53,943 bases of DNA from Planctomycetota bacterium. Its GTDB lineage: Bacteria; Planctomycetota; Phycisphaerae; WQYP01. The notes below the pieces were generated by a model, which did no database searches, was not told the DNA's origin, and was given only the letters and a program-made list of their open reading frames with translations. A program made the translations under genes and the position numbers. The stretch is from the NCBI GenBank assembly GCA_021810145.1, contig JAJZJL010000013.1, positions 1 to 53,943 on the forward strand. The letters run 5' to 3'. Of the stretch, positions 43,195-52,363 are shown piece after piece (positions within the stretch are counted from its first letter, which is position 1; every line of letters starts with the position of its first letter).

Positions 43195-44229
43195 TCACAC
43201 TGCGACCGGTCTGTGAATACTGTGGCTGGCTATTTTCGCGGTGATCTCGTGCCGCAGCGGCTCTCCGGCCAGGTAGCGCCGCAATTCATCGACCATCAGC
43301 CGGCCCATGCGCTGACATTCTCTATCCATTGATCCGGCAATGTGCGGAGTAAGAATCACATTGGGTAAATCAAAAATGCGTGAGCCGGGAATCGGCGGCT
43401 CCGGATCGGTTACATCAAGAACAAATTGGAGATCCGGACGTTGCGCGGCAATATCCAGCAATTCAACTTCATTAATCACCGCGCCGCGCGAGGTATTAAT
43501 CAGTGTGGCACCCTTCTTCATCAAAGAAAGCAACTCTCCGGTGATCATACCGCGCGTTTCCTGCAGCAGCGGGGTATGAACGGAAATGGCGTCGGAGCGG
43601 GTAAATAAATCCCGCAGGCCTACAAGCTCCACGCCCAGTTCCCGCGCCTCTTCAGGACTCACAAATGGATCATACGCAATAACCCGCAGGTCGAACGATT
43701 TCAGTTTATCAATAAGAATCCGCGCAATAAGCCCCAGGGACGCAAGACCCACCACACTGTGATACGCACCCGGCGGCGGATAATGATCGGTCCAGCGTTT
43801 TTGCCCTTTAATCGCGGTGGCATGATGCCAGACATGTTTGAGTCCCAGCAGAATTGCGGCCAGCGAATATTCCGCCACGGGAATGGAATTCGCATACGCC
43901 GCGCTGCAGAAACGCACACCCCGCTCCCAGGCGCTGTACGTTGCAATTCCGGAAAGCGAACCGGCTCCATACAACACCAGTTTCAGCGACGGCGCGGCGG
44001 CGAGGAAATGCTCATCGATTCGCGGTCCGCCCCAGCCGGATAAAATGACTTCGGTTTCCGCCAGAGCATCCCGATTTTTCTTCAGAAACTCCGGCGTATA
44101 CAGGCCATCCGGCAGCATGACCAATTCAGCAATATCACGTCTCTCATCCGGACCGTAAATCCAGTCAAATTCTCGCTGCCCCAGACAGAACGCCCCGCGC
44201 GGTTTTTGCTTGGCCGTTTGTGAAATCAT
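43195..44229 (-). CDS. D-2-hydroxyacid dehydrogenase (phosphoglycerate dehydrogenase-like)
   Basis: A 344-residue NAD-dependent dehydrogenase of the D-2-hydroxyacid family. The NAD-binding strand reads VVGLASLGLIARILIDKLKSFDLRVIAYDPF, a degenerate glycine motif with Ala-Ser in place of the usual Gly. The catalytic set is present: Arg in LINTSRGAVINE, Glu in DVTDPEPP and His in LTPHIAGS. A long N-terminal substrate domain begins near FCLGQREFDWIYG. Many such proteins in carbohydrate loci of Planctomycetota and Verrucomicrobiota have unknown substrates; a sugar-acid is possible here. The ATG at 44229 follows AAAGG by 12 bases; an earlier in-frame start at 44280 is less likely. Confidence 0.85.
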   Translation of the reverse strand: MISQTAKQKPRGAFCLGQREFDWIYGPDERRDIAELVMLPDGLYTPEFLKKNRDALAETEVILSGWGGPRIDEHFLAAAPSLKLVLYGAGSLSGIATYSAWERGVRFCSAAYANSIPVAEYSLAAILLGLKHVWHHATAIKGQKRWTDHYPPPGAYHSVVGLASLGLIARILIDKLKSFDLRVIAYDPFVSPEEARELGVELVGLRDLFTRSDAISVHTPLLQETRGMITGELLSLMKKGATLINTSRGAVINEVELLDIAAQRPDLQFVLDVTDPEPPIPGSRIFDLPNVILTPHIAGSMDRECQRMGRLMVDELRRYLAGEPLRHEITAKIASHSIHRPVAV

Positions 44230-44606
44230 CTTGATAATTGCCTTTCTCGTATGTAACGCATGGCTCTGCCCCCCCGCCACGCCGGCCCTTTACCATCAGG
44301 CTTTCCCACCTGACGCCATCGACCGGTATTATCGCATGAATTCGTAATATCCGCGACACCCTAACCGACAATTTTCAGTTGCCGCAAAACCGTAAAATTT
44401 CGCAGCCGTTCCCCGCGCCGGAAAGCCTAAAAATGCGAAGGCGAACGCAACCGTGGCGGGTAACCCGCGGCCGTCAGGCCGGTTGATCGCCGCGCAAGGC
44501 GTCATGCACGCCGCTGCGTCTTCCACCATTGGTGCTCCGTTCACTTGGCCGCGCATGCCGCTTAAACCGCCTCAGGCCTTGAACCCGGCGTTGTGCCAAA
44601 TCCGGG

Positions 44607-44636
44607 TTTTCATTACTCCCATTACAATGCTATAAT
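44607..44636 (+). promoter_or_regulatory. Putative promoter of the Panacea toxin-antitoxin operon
   Basis: A perfect TATAAT at 44631-44636 has TTTTCA (44607-44612) 18 bases upstream. The start would be near 44643, giving a leader of about 160 bases. Otherwise the 572-base gap 44230-44801 has no supported gene. Confidence 0.4.
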
Positions 44637-44801
44637 CAATTCAACGGTTGAGGGAGTTTCAATAAGATGAAGGCGAGCAGAATAAATGAGGCTCGAGGGT
44701 AGATTTTGGGCTGCGTTTGTAATTAATTCCTGCGACTGGTTTACGAACTGCGTAAATTTCAGCTGCACGACGCGAAACCAAATTAATAACTGGAGCGGCC
44801 G

Positions 44802-45401
44802 ATGAAGAATAACCCCATTTACCACAGGAAAGCTGGCGAGGGAACGATGATTTTTCGTTTCAACGTCATGAAAACCATTCAGGCCGCCGCCGTATTGCTG
44901 AAAGCGGAATCGCCGCACCGCCTTAGCCGGCTGCGCCTGTTGAAACTGCTTTACATCGCCGACCGCTCGCTTCTGCAGCAGCGAGCCAGGTCAATCACCG
45001 GAGACCGGCCTGTTGCGATGGATCACGGACCGGTACTGACGGGGACCTATGAACTTCTTAAGGGAGAAGCCTATTTCTCCCCGCAATGGGAGCAATATAT
45101 ACAAAATGAAGGGCGCGACGCCGTTCTGAAATCGGAGCCTGGTGTTGGCGAACTATCCCGATACGAGATTGCCAAGCTGCATGAAGTGGCCGCCAGATTC
45201 CGCGATTGCAACGACTGGGAAGTTGCTGAATTTACCCACACGTTTCCGGAATGGGTGAAAAATCAACCCAAAAAGGGGGCTTGTAAAGCCATCCCCATTG
45301 AGGATATTCTCAGTGCCACCGGCATACTTGAACTGAGAGATAAACTTGCCTTGGACACTGAAGCTGAGGCTGCGGCCGCCCGTCTCTTTGGGGCAGCCTG
45401 A
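44802..45401 (+). CDS. Panacea-domain (DUF4065/SocA-like) antitoxin candidate
   Basis: A 199-residue soluble protein. Residues about 23-150 match the Panacea domain: RLRLLKLLYIADRSLLQQRARSITGDRPVAMDHGPVLTGTYELLKGEAYF is the conserved core, where KLLY-AD and A-DHGPV are the recognised blocks. Panacea proteins act as antitoxins for many unrelated toxins and often sit next to the toxin gene. Here a 122-residue gene follows after 2 bases. The C-terminal extension (IPIEDILSATGILELRDKLALD) may be toxin-specific. GGAG lies 7 bases before the ATG. The antitoxin-first order is typical of type II systems, and repression of its own promoter (44607-44636) would be expected but is not shown. Confidence 0.8.
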   Translation: MKNNPIYHRKAGEGTMIFRFNVMKTIQAAAVLLKAESPHRLSRLRLLKLLYIADRSLLQQRARSITGDRPVAMDHGPVLTGTYELLKGEAYFSPQWEQYIQNEGRDAVLKSEPGVGELSRYEIAKLHEVAARFRDCNDWEVAEFTHTFPEWVKNQPKKGACKAIPIEDILSATGILELRDKLALDTEAEAAAARLFGAA

Positions 45402-45403
45402 GG

Positions 45404-45772
45404 ATGAAAGCTGGCGATACTTTTCTTTTGCCTGATTTTGACGATCACCTGTGGGCGGTAATTTCCGATCCATTGCTTGATAGCGGGAATGTTGTGATCG
45501 TACTGTTCGTATCCTGGACCGAAAAATATGATCAGGCTTGCGTACTGCGCGCGGGGCAACACCCCTTCATCAAACATGACACATGTGTTCAGTACCCCGG
45601 CGCGCTTGTCGTAACCGATACCAAGCTGGAGCAATTTCGGAAAGCTGGAAAACTGCGAATGAAGCAACCATTAGATTCCGGAGTTCTCAACTTTATCCGT
45701 CAACAAACCGAGGCATCACAAATTCCCCTGTCTGCCTACGAGATTCTCCGCAGACAAGGACTCGTTCCCTGA
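45404..45772 (+). CDS. Putative toxin partner of the Panacea antitoxin
   Basis: A 122-residue protein starting 2 bases after the antitoxin stop, so the two are cotranscribed and coupled. The first ~70 residues (KAGDTFLLPDFDDHLWAVISDP, VVIVLFVSWTEKYDQACVLRAGQHPFIKHDTCVQYPGALVV) look like a small beta-barrel, loosely like PemK/MazF-type toxins. The rest is helical (LNFIRQQTEASQIPLSAYEILRRQ). The HPFIKHDTCV motif, with His, Lys, Asp and Cys, may be the active region. I cannot name the family with certainty; toxin activity is inferred from gene order only. Confidence 0.55.
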   Translation: MKAGDTFLLPDFDDHLWAVISDPLLDSGNVVIVLFVSWTEKYDQACVLRAGQHPFIKHDTCVQYPGALVVTDTKLEQFRKAGKLRMKQPLDSGVLNFIRQQTEASQIPLSAYEILRRQGLVP

Positions 45773-46079
45773 CCGCTTGTCTTCCATCTCGCTAATCACA
45801 GGCGCAAAATGTAAATCTCCGGCTCCGACGCCCACCGCACTGCGAGGGCGGCGACGTGGCGGTCCTGATCCCATCGAGGGGGTACAGTGTCTTTCAGATT
45901 CGCCGTTCCATTGGCTGGGCCAAGCACCTATGGCTTATGCTTCCGAACCAATCGCGTGGGATCGCGAACGCGTTTGAGCGTTCATGGATTGCGGCCAAAG
46001 CGAGAATCGGGGTGCTCCGGCGTGCCAGCGGGTGAAAAATCGCTATAATTCCCCACCATTATGGTTAAGGAGCTTTTTT
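45773..46079. other. Gap before pyrE, possible -10 element
   Basis: No supportable gene. A perfect TATAAT lies at 46044-46049 just before pyrE, but the region 17 bases upstream (CGTGCC) does not match a -35. AAGGAG at 46067-46072 is the pyrE ribosome binding site. Confidence 0.4.
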
Positions 46080-46601
46080 ATGCTGGATAAATCACAATTG
46101 GCTGCCCGGATCAAGGAAGTAGCGTATCTCGAAGGAGATTTTACGCTGCGTTCCGGGCGGAAATCAAAGTATTATATGGATAAGTATCTCTTTGAAACCC
46201 AGCCCGATATTCTCGCCGCACTCGGTGCCCGTATGGCCGCTGCGCGCTCGCCGTTGACCACGCGCATTGCCGGTGCGGAACTCGGCGGTGTGGCATTGGC
46301 GGCGGCGGCATCTCTGGCGGCGGGTTTGCCCTTTTTCATTGTGCGTAATTCCAAAAAGGACTATGGCACCAGCAAGCTTATTGAAGGCGCTCTTTTAGCC
46401 GGTGATACCGTGCTGCTGGTGGAGGATATTGCCACCACCGGCGGACAGGTGCTGGAGGCAGCCAAGGTCATTACCGCGGCCGGGGCGCAGGTTGAAAAAA
46501 TTGTTGCGGTCATTGATCGGCAGGAAGGCGCGCGGGAAAATATTGAATCCGCGGGCTTTACGTTTGAATCCATCTTAACGCGGCAGGACCTGGGGATTTA
46601 A
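46080..46601 (+). CDS. pyrE: Orotate phosphoribosyltransferase
   Basis: This enzyme joins orotate to PRPP to give OMP in pyrimidine synthesis. The 173-residue product is slightly short but complete. Type I phosphoribosyltransferase features are clear: FTLRSGRKSKYYMDKYLF at the N-terminus, AGAELGGVALAAAAS, and the PRPP loop VLLVEDIATTGGQVLEA. RNSKKDYGTSKLIEG holds the flexible-loop lysines. AAGGAG stands 7 bases before the ATG at 46080; a longer in-frame start at 45984 has no site. It stands alone, with a membrane-protein gene 28 bases after its stop. Confidence 0.92.
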   Translation: MLDKSQLAARIKEVAYLEGDFTLRSGRKSKYYMDKYLFETQPDILAALGARMAAARSPLTTRIAGAELGGVALAAAASLAAGLPFFIVRNSKKDYGTSKLIEGALLAGDTVLLVEDIATTGGQVLEAAKVITAAGAQVEKIVAVIDRQEGARENIESAGFTFESILTRQDLGI

Positions 46602-46629
46602 TCTCCCTTTCTTCTTACCATTGGACATC

Positions 46630-47925
46630 ATGACGCAGGCAAAACCACACAACGCCCGCAAAGTTATCGTTACCGTCATCAAAATTCTGATTGCGGTCAT
46701 CGGGCTTTGGTACGTGATTTCCCATATCTCCTGGCATGATCAGGTCGTGATTAAAAAAGGGCAGGTCATCCGCAATGTGACCTTCGTGCAAAACACCCGC
46801 CTGATTCTGCTGGCCCGTCAGGGCAAGTTATATACGCTGAAATTTCAGGATCAAAAAATTTCCGTGCGCCTGCCGCACGGGCAGTTGATAACCGCCGTGG
46901 CTACCAAGCCGCCGATTCAATTCCCCAAACTTCTGGCGGTGCCCGAAAATTACCTGGTGACCGACCACGGCAAAGTAGCGGTGTCGCTGGGCCTGCCGGA
47001 CCTGCTGCGCCGGGCCAAACCATTGCCCTTGCTGGCGGCGTTGCTGCTGTTGTGCCTTCCATTTGTGATCACCGCATGGCGCTGGCGGCAACTGATGCTG
47101 GTGCAGAATATGGATCTGCCGTACCGCAAATGCCTGACGCTGACATTTGTGGGCCAGTTTTATTCCACATTTCTCCCCGGCACCACCAGTGGCGATATTG
47201 TCAAAATTATTTATACCGGCCGAATTACCGGGCAAAAGACCAAAAGTGCCGTTACGGTTATCCTGGATCGCGTTATCGGTTTAATCGGCTTGATGATCGT
47301 GGCCGGGGTGGCGGCGGCGGCACAGTTGCTGGCGAACCATTATTTCGCGGCGGGCAAAGCGGTTTCCGATCCGGTGCTGGTGCATGTACTGTGGCTGATT
47401 ACCGGCCTGCTGGGCGCGACCATTGTCGGCGGGATTGTCTATTTCTCGGCGCGGCTGCGAAAGGTTTTGCATCTTGATGCATTGATTGAACGCCTCCCCT
47501 TGCCGGAATTCATCAAACACGCGGACCGAACCCTGCGGGTGTACCGCGATCATCCGGGCGTGGTGGCTACGACTTTGGGAGCCAGCGTGTTATCCCAGGC
47601 GGTTCTGCCATTGGCCGGGTTTCTTGCGGGACGGGCCTTTGGCATGCACGCATCATTCGGATGCTTCATGGCTTATATACCGGTCGCGGCACTGGCGGCA
47701 AGCCTGCCGATTGTTCCACCGCAGGGCATCGGTGTAATGGACGCCATTCTGCTGCACTTCTTTGTCACGCGCGGCGTGGATACCGCCAGTCAGGCCTTTG
47801 CGCTGGCTCAGGCCATCCGCTTTATGCCCATCTGCTGGAACCTGCTCGGTGCCTACTGGGTGGTACGGGGAACTTATCACCGTGAGCATGTGGAAACGCT
47901 GGACGAATTGGCCCCCGACGCCTGA
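46630..47925 (+). CDS. Flippase-like membrane protein (UPF0104 / LPG synthase TM family)
   Basis: A 431-residue membrane protein of the lysylphosphatidylglycerol synthase transmembrane / UPF0104 family. The family motif is FYSTFLPGTTSGDIVKIIYTGR, followed by TVILDRVIGLIGLM and LPIVPPQGIGVMDAILLHFF. About 8 spans are expected. Between the first span (about 15-33) and the next (about 123-145) lies an 85-residue mainly beta, soluble segment (QVVIKKGQVIRNVTFVQN...VAVSLGLPDLL), which is longer than in typical members. Related proteins move or modify lipid-linked sugars. The ATG at 46630 is chosen over the in-frame TTG at 46621; neither has a strong site. It may be cotranscribed with pyrE. Confidence 0.75.
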   Translation: MTQAKPHNARKVIVTVIKILIAVIGLWYVISHISWHDQVVIKKGQVIRNVTFVQNTRLILLARQGKLYTLKFQDQKISVRLPHGQLITAVATKPPIQFPKLLAVPENYLVTDHGKVAVSLGLPDLLRRAKPLPLLAALLLLCLPFVITAWRWRQLMLVQNMDLPYRKCLTLTFVGQFYSTFLPGTTSGDIVKIIYTGRITGQKTKSAVTVILDRVIGLIGLMIVAGVAAAAQLLANHYFAAGKAVSDPVLVHVLWLITGLLGATIVGGIVYFSARLRKVLHLDALIERLPLPEFIKHADRTLRVYRDHPGVVATTLGASVLSQAVLPLAGFLAGRAFGMHASFGCFMAYIPVAALAASLPIVPPQGIGVMDAILLHFFVTRGVDTASQAFALAQAIRFMPICWNLLGAYWVVRGTYHREHVETLDELAPDA

Positions 47926-48083
47926 AGCCGCGACATGACAGCGAACTATGCCGGCCGCGGCAGCGGAATCAAGGTCTTGAGCGTGGATTTTCCGCGCTGC
48001 TGGCTTGCTTATGGCGTTGCCGCCCTGCTCCAGCGTCGCGTGCCTGCAATGATAACACATGCAAAGCTTCCGCCGGTGGGCCA

Positions 48084-50636
48084 TTATCCCCAACGCACCA
48101 GGCCGGGTTCAAACCGCAAAGCGATATTGGGATGATTTGGCAACACCCGTACCGCATATCCCTGCTGCCCGCAGGCCCCGGCGCTGATGGCACCAACATA
48201 TTGAAACACACCGGCTTCAACATTTGTGCCCAGTGCCATTTCATGCACGCGGGCATTTTGAATATTGCCAAACGCGTCCAATGGGCCAAAATAAAGTTCC
48301 ACACGCACGTTATCCGCGGGAATGCTGCCTAATTCAACGGTGGCAAATACCTTGACGCTGTCACCGGCTTTTACCGTGCCAACTCCCGGCGATTCCACAT
48401 GCAGAACCTTGACATTATCCCAAAGCTGGGCAATACGCTGTTTCCACTGCGCCAACGCGGCGGCACCGGCGCCATGGCCTTCCATAAGTTTCACATACAG
48501 ATCATGCGCGGGCAGGTAGAACATTTCCGAATAGTTCTGCACCATCCGGTTGGTGTTGTATACCGGGCATATCGTCCGGATGGAATTCTTCATCCGCTTG
48601 ATCCAGTTCCGCGGCAAACCATCCAGACTGCGGTCGTAATACAACGGCACAACCACACGCTCCAGCAGATCAAAAAGCTTGCGGCTTTCAACTTCATCCT
48701 GATATTCATCGTTGTTGTAATCTTCACCGGCACCGATGGCAAAGCCGTTGTCTTCAGCATAGGCCTCACACCACCAGCCATCGAGAATACTTAAATTCAG
48801 TGCCCCGTTGATGGCGGCTTTCATGCCGCTGGTACCTGAGGCCTCCATGGGCCGCCGGGGTGTATTGAGCCAGATATCCACACCCTGAGTAAGATAGCGT
48901 CCGACATCAATGTCATAATCTTCCAGAAACACCATGCGCGGCCGGACATCTTCCCGCCGGCAAAAGTGAATAATTTCCTGAATAAAGCGCTTGCCGCCAT
49001 CATCACGCGGATGGGCCTTACCGGCAAAAACGAACTGCACCGGATGATTGGTATCTTTCAGCAGTTTGATTAATCGCTCCGGATTGCGCAGCAGCAGTGT
49101 GGCGCGTTTATAAGTGGCAAATCGCCGCGCAAAACCGATAATCAGCGATTTTGAATCCAGTACTTCGTCCACACGTTGAATATCCAGCGAGGAATGGCCG
49201 CGCCGGGCAAGCTGCATTTTCAGCCGCTGACGCACAAAATGAATCAGCCGTTCTTTGCGGCGTTCATGCACGCGCCAGATTTCCACATCCGGAATTTTAT
49301 CGGTGCGTCCCCAGATGCTGTGATCCGCGGGGCGATCGGTCCAGTTGGCACCGAGATATTCCTGATACAACCGTGCGAACCCCTCGCTGAGCCAGGATTG
49401 TGTATGAACGCCGTTGGTAATGTGGCGGATCGGTATTTCCGGCGCGGGAATTTCCGGCCAGATCCGCTGCCACATGCGCCGCGAAACCTGCCCGTGCAGA
49501 TTACTGACACCATTGGCGTGCCACGCCATGCGCAAGGCCAGAACCGTAACGCCGAAAAATTCATTGTTATCATGCGGATTCACCCGTCCCATGGCCATCA
49601 GCTCATCGACGCTGATACCAAGTTTATGGCAATAGCCGGTGAAATATTTTTCAATTAAATCGCGGTGAAATGCGTCATTCCCGGCGGGTACCGGCGTATG
49701 GGTGGTAAATACGTTGCTGGCGGAAACCATTTCCCGGGCTTCGGCAAAGGTCAGTTGTTCGTGCTCCATAAGCACCCGGCAGCGTTCCAGAGCCAGGAAA
49801 GCCGAATGTCCTTCATTCATGTGGCATACCGTCGGTGTAATTCCCGCCGCCGCCAGCGCCCGCAATCCGCCGATACCCAGCAGTATTTCCTGACGGATGC
49901 GCATTTCATGATCACCGCCATAAAGGCGGGCGGTTATGTCCCGATCATGCGGACTGTTGATTTCCAGATTGCAATCCATGAGATACAGCGATACCCGGCC
50001 CACCTGCACGCGCCACACCGCGGCCCGCACCTGAGAATCGGGGTAATCCACGGTGATGATCGCCTGCTGTCCAGCCTGATTCTTCACCTGCGCGAGACTC
50101 ATGGAGAAAAAATCATTCTCCGGGTTTAACTCCTGCTGCCAGCCATCGGCATTAAGCTGCTGATGAAAGTATCCTTCCCGATACAGCAGCCCCACCGCCA
50201 CCAGCGGAATGCCCAGATCACTGGCGCTTTTGAGATGATCGCCGGAAAGCACGCCCAGGCCGCCGGAATAAATCGGCAGCGATTCATGCAGGCCGAATTC
50301 GGCGGAAAAATACGCGATTACCGGCTTGCGATCCGGATAGCGCTGTTTAAACCAGGTGCTCTGCTGCATGTAGGATTTCAAATCGGATGTAATCCGATTC
50401 AGATGCGCCAGAAATCCCTCGTCTTCGGAGGCCGCGCGCAATTTATCCTGACCGATCAGATTCAGCAGTCGCACCGGATTATGCCCCGTGGCCTCCCACA
50501 AATCCGGGTCCAGGCGATTAAATAAGCTCGCCGCCTCGTAGTTCCATAAGGACCATAGGTTATAGGCCAGTTCATGCAAGGCCGCGAGTTTCTCCGGAAC
50601 CGCTGGCACCACCACAAACTTGTGAATTGTTGACAT
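48084..50636 (-). CDS. glgP: Alpha-glucan (glycogen) phosphorylase, DUF3417 type
   Basis: Releases glucose 1-phosphate from glycogen or maltodextrin (GT35, PLP-dependent). Length is 850 residues. The N-terminal ~110 residues are the DUF3417 domain of this subgroup (ELAYNLWSLWNYEAASLFNRLDPDLWEATGHNPVRLL). The phosphorylase core follows: AYFSAEFGLHESLPIYSGGLGVLSGDHLKSASDLGIPLVAVGLLYREGYFHQ, CHMNEGHSAFLALER, TTHTPVPAGNDAF, FARRFATYKRATLLL. The PLP Lys is at 606 in EASGTSGMKAAINGALNLS. GAAGGAG lies about 8 bases before the ATG. It is convergent with the flippase-like gene (158-base gap). Storage glucan metabolism, independent of the galactan region, is the likely role. Confidence 0.95.
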   Translation of the reverse strand: MSTIHKFVVVPAVPEKLAALHELAYNLWSLWNYEAASLFNRLDPDLWEATGHNPVRLLNLIGQDKLRAASEDEGFLAHLNRITSDLKSYMQQSTWFKQRYPDRKPVIAYFSAEFGLHESLPIYSGGLGVLSGDHLKSASDLGIPLVAVGLLYREGYFHQQLNADGWQQELNPENDFFSMSLAQVKNQAGQQAIITVDYPDSQVRAAVWRVQVGRVSLYLMDCNLEINSPHDRDITARLYGGDHEMRIRQEILLGIGGLRALAAAGITPTVCHMNEGHSAFLALERCRVLMEHEQLTFAEAREMVSASNVFTTHTPVPAGNDAFHRDLIEKYFTGYCHKLGISVDELMAMGRVNPHDNNEFFGVTVLALRMAWHANGVSNLHGQVSRRMWQRIWPEIPAPEIPIRHITNGVHTQSWLSEGFARLYQEYLGANWTDRPADHSIWGRTDKIPDVEIWRVHERRKERLIHFVRQRLKMQLARRGHSSLDIQRVDEVLDSKSLIIGFARRFATYKRATLLLRNPERLIKLLKDTNHPVQFVFAGKAHPRDDGGKRFIQEIIHFCRREDVRPRMVFLEDYDIDVGRYLTQGVDIWLNTPRRPMEASGTSGMKAAINGALNLSILDGWWCEAYAEDNGFAIGAGEDYNNDEYQDEVESRKLFDLLERVVVPLYYDRSLDGLPRNWIKRMKNSIRTICPVYNTNRMVQNYSEMFYLPAHDLYVKLMEGHGAGAAALAQWKQRIAQLWDNVKVLHVESPGVGTVKAGDSVKVFATVELGSIPADNVRVELYFGPLDAFGNIQNARVHEMALGTNVEAGVFQYVGAISAGACGQQGYAVRVLPNHPNIALRFEPGLVRWG

Positions 50637-51080
50637 TTTTCATGCTCCTTCGGCGATCGGTTAGAACAACATCCATTTCAACCACCTCCGCCGTTTCGGA
50701 TTGGCAACCGGCAGCCAAATCCGTCTACCCAAAGGGATTATAATAAGCGCATGGCCTGCCGTCGCCTGCGTGAAGATTGTTTTATCGGCACTCTTATTTC
50801 ATTGGCAAGAATTTTTCCGCAAGATTTATCTGACTCTGCACCTTATGCGGGCAGCAAATCCGGTTTTGCACAACTTATGCACATTTCGGCAAGCCGCAGC
50901 TTCCAGTCGGCAAATCAATTTCCATTCATGAAACAGGCCGTTTATTTCAAAAACAAACCGGCGTTTAATAATCGCAAAAATAAATTCTCGGAAAAAAATT
51001 ACCGCGGCAATGCTTTTGCAACACCAACCGCTGGTAAAACGATGCCGGAACCGTTTGGTTTTCCAAGGAATTCGGTTTTC
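50637..51080. other. Gap between phosphorylase and binding-protein genes
   Basis: No supported gene. An AT-rich core, ATTATAATAA around 50739-50744, contains TATAAT readable on both strands, but neither has a recognisable -35 at the right distance. A reading frame open from 50751 runs into the next gene, but its first 110 residues look non-coding. Confidence 0.35.
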
Positions 51081-52109
51081 ATGCGTATTGGATTCATGCG
51101 TTTAATTGATGCGGCCCCTCTGGTTGTCGCCGCCGCCCATGGTTATTTTGAGCATGAAGGTATCGCCGTTGACATCGAGCGCCAGGGTGGCTGGATGATC
51201 GTGCGCGATAAACTCAGCTACGGCCTGCTGGATGCCAGCCATTCGCTTCTGGGCATGTCGATTATGAGCCAACTGGGGCGCAGTGATTTTCTTGAACCCA
51301 TGGTGGCCGTGATGAACCTGGGATCCGGTGGCAGTACGCTTGTGGTTTCCACCGAACTCGCGGAACTGGGTGTGGATTCTCCGCAGGCCCTGCGCAGAGT
51401 TATTGATTCCCGCCGCATGGGCCGAAAAATAATATGTGCTCATGTCTCCATGTTTTCCATGCACCACTATCTGTTACGCGACTGGCTGGCCCGCGGCGAA
51501 ATTGATCCCGATCATGACATTCAGCTTGTGCAGCTCAAACCGATTCTTCTGGCCGATCACATGTCCAAACATTATGTGGATCTTTTCTGCGTGGGTGAAC
51601 CATGGGGGTCTCTGGCGGAAAGCCGCGGTTGGGGCCGCATTGCCCTGGCAACAACGGATATTTATCCGGATCATCCGGAAAAAGTTTTGCTCACCACTGA
51701 GTCATGTGCCCGGCAAAAGCCGGATCAGCTCACGCGCATTATCCGGGCCCTGATTCGCGGCTGCGCCTACTGCCAGATGCCCGAACATCGGCCGGCGCTG
51801 GCGGAACTGCTTTCCCAGCCGGAATATGTTGATGAAAGCCAGGAACTCATCATGCACAGCCTGGAAGCGGATCATCTGGGTTTGGAACACGTGCAGCGCC
51901 ACCGCGGCATGGATTGGCATTTTCGCTCCTGGCAACTTCAGCACTGTACCCCCAGCGTTGAACATGTCCGGTGGTTCCTTCAACAGATGATCCGCTGGAG
52001 ACATCTGAGTCTGGATGCCGACATAGCCGCCATCGCCGCCCGATGTGTCCGCACCGACTTCTTCGAGCATGCCACAGCCGGCCTTCAAGCCGCCACTGCC
52101 GCGTCATAA
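51081..52109 (+). CDS. NrtA/CmpA/NasS-like binding protein without signal peptide
   Basis: A 342-residue protein of the periplasmic-binding family used for nitrate, bicarbonate or related anions. The start MRIGFMRLIDAAPLVVAAAHGYFEHEGIAVDIERQGGWMIVRDKLSYGLLDASHSLLGMS matches the NrtA/CmpA pattern (LTDCAPLV, then RDKL). From the ATG at 51081 (AAGGA 11 bases upstream) there is no signal peptide and no lipobox, so it is probably cytoplasmic, like NasS, which binds nitrate and frees the antiterminator NasT. No NasT/ANTAR gene or ABC permease is in the window. Longer in-frame starts give no convincing signal sequence. The ligand is unknown. Confidence 0.7.
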   Translation: MRIGFMRLIDAAPLVVAAAHGYFEHEGIAVDIERQGGWMIVRDKLSYGLLDASHSLLGMSIMSQLGRSDFLEPMVAVMNLGSGGSTLVVSTELAELGVDSPQALRRVIDSRRMGRKIICAHVSMFSMHHYLLRDWLARGEIDPDHDIQLVQLKPILLADHMSKHYVDLFCVGEPWGSLAESRGWGRIALATTDIYPDHPEKVLLTTESCARQKPDQLTRIIRALIRGCAYCQMPEHRPALAELLSQPEYVDESQELIMHSLEADHLGLEHVQRHRGMDWHFRSWQLQHCTPSVEHVRWFLQQMIRWRHLSLDADIAAIAARCVRTDFFEHATAGLQAATAAS

Positions 52110-52363
52110 CCCCCCCACCCAGATTCAACACATGTGCCCGCTGGCCCGCCAAGGCTCTCATATTGTGAAACCTCATTCGCGAATGAAGTTGCCCGTATAC
52201 GGCACTTTTGGCGTTGCCATACCCGGCGGCCCGTGCATCACCAGACGTGTTTTTCCATGAAGGAATCTTTCAGAGCCGATGTGTGCAGCGCGCCAATCGC
52301 CGGGCGCTTTCCGCCGTGCTCTGGCGGTGGCCATAGTAGAGACGATTCTGTTACTATTCCGCC

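Noticed and set aside
50739..50744. TATAAT as a promoter for phosphorylase or the binding-protein gene
   Set aside because: No acceptable -35 at 16-18 bases on either strand.
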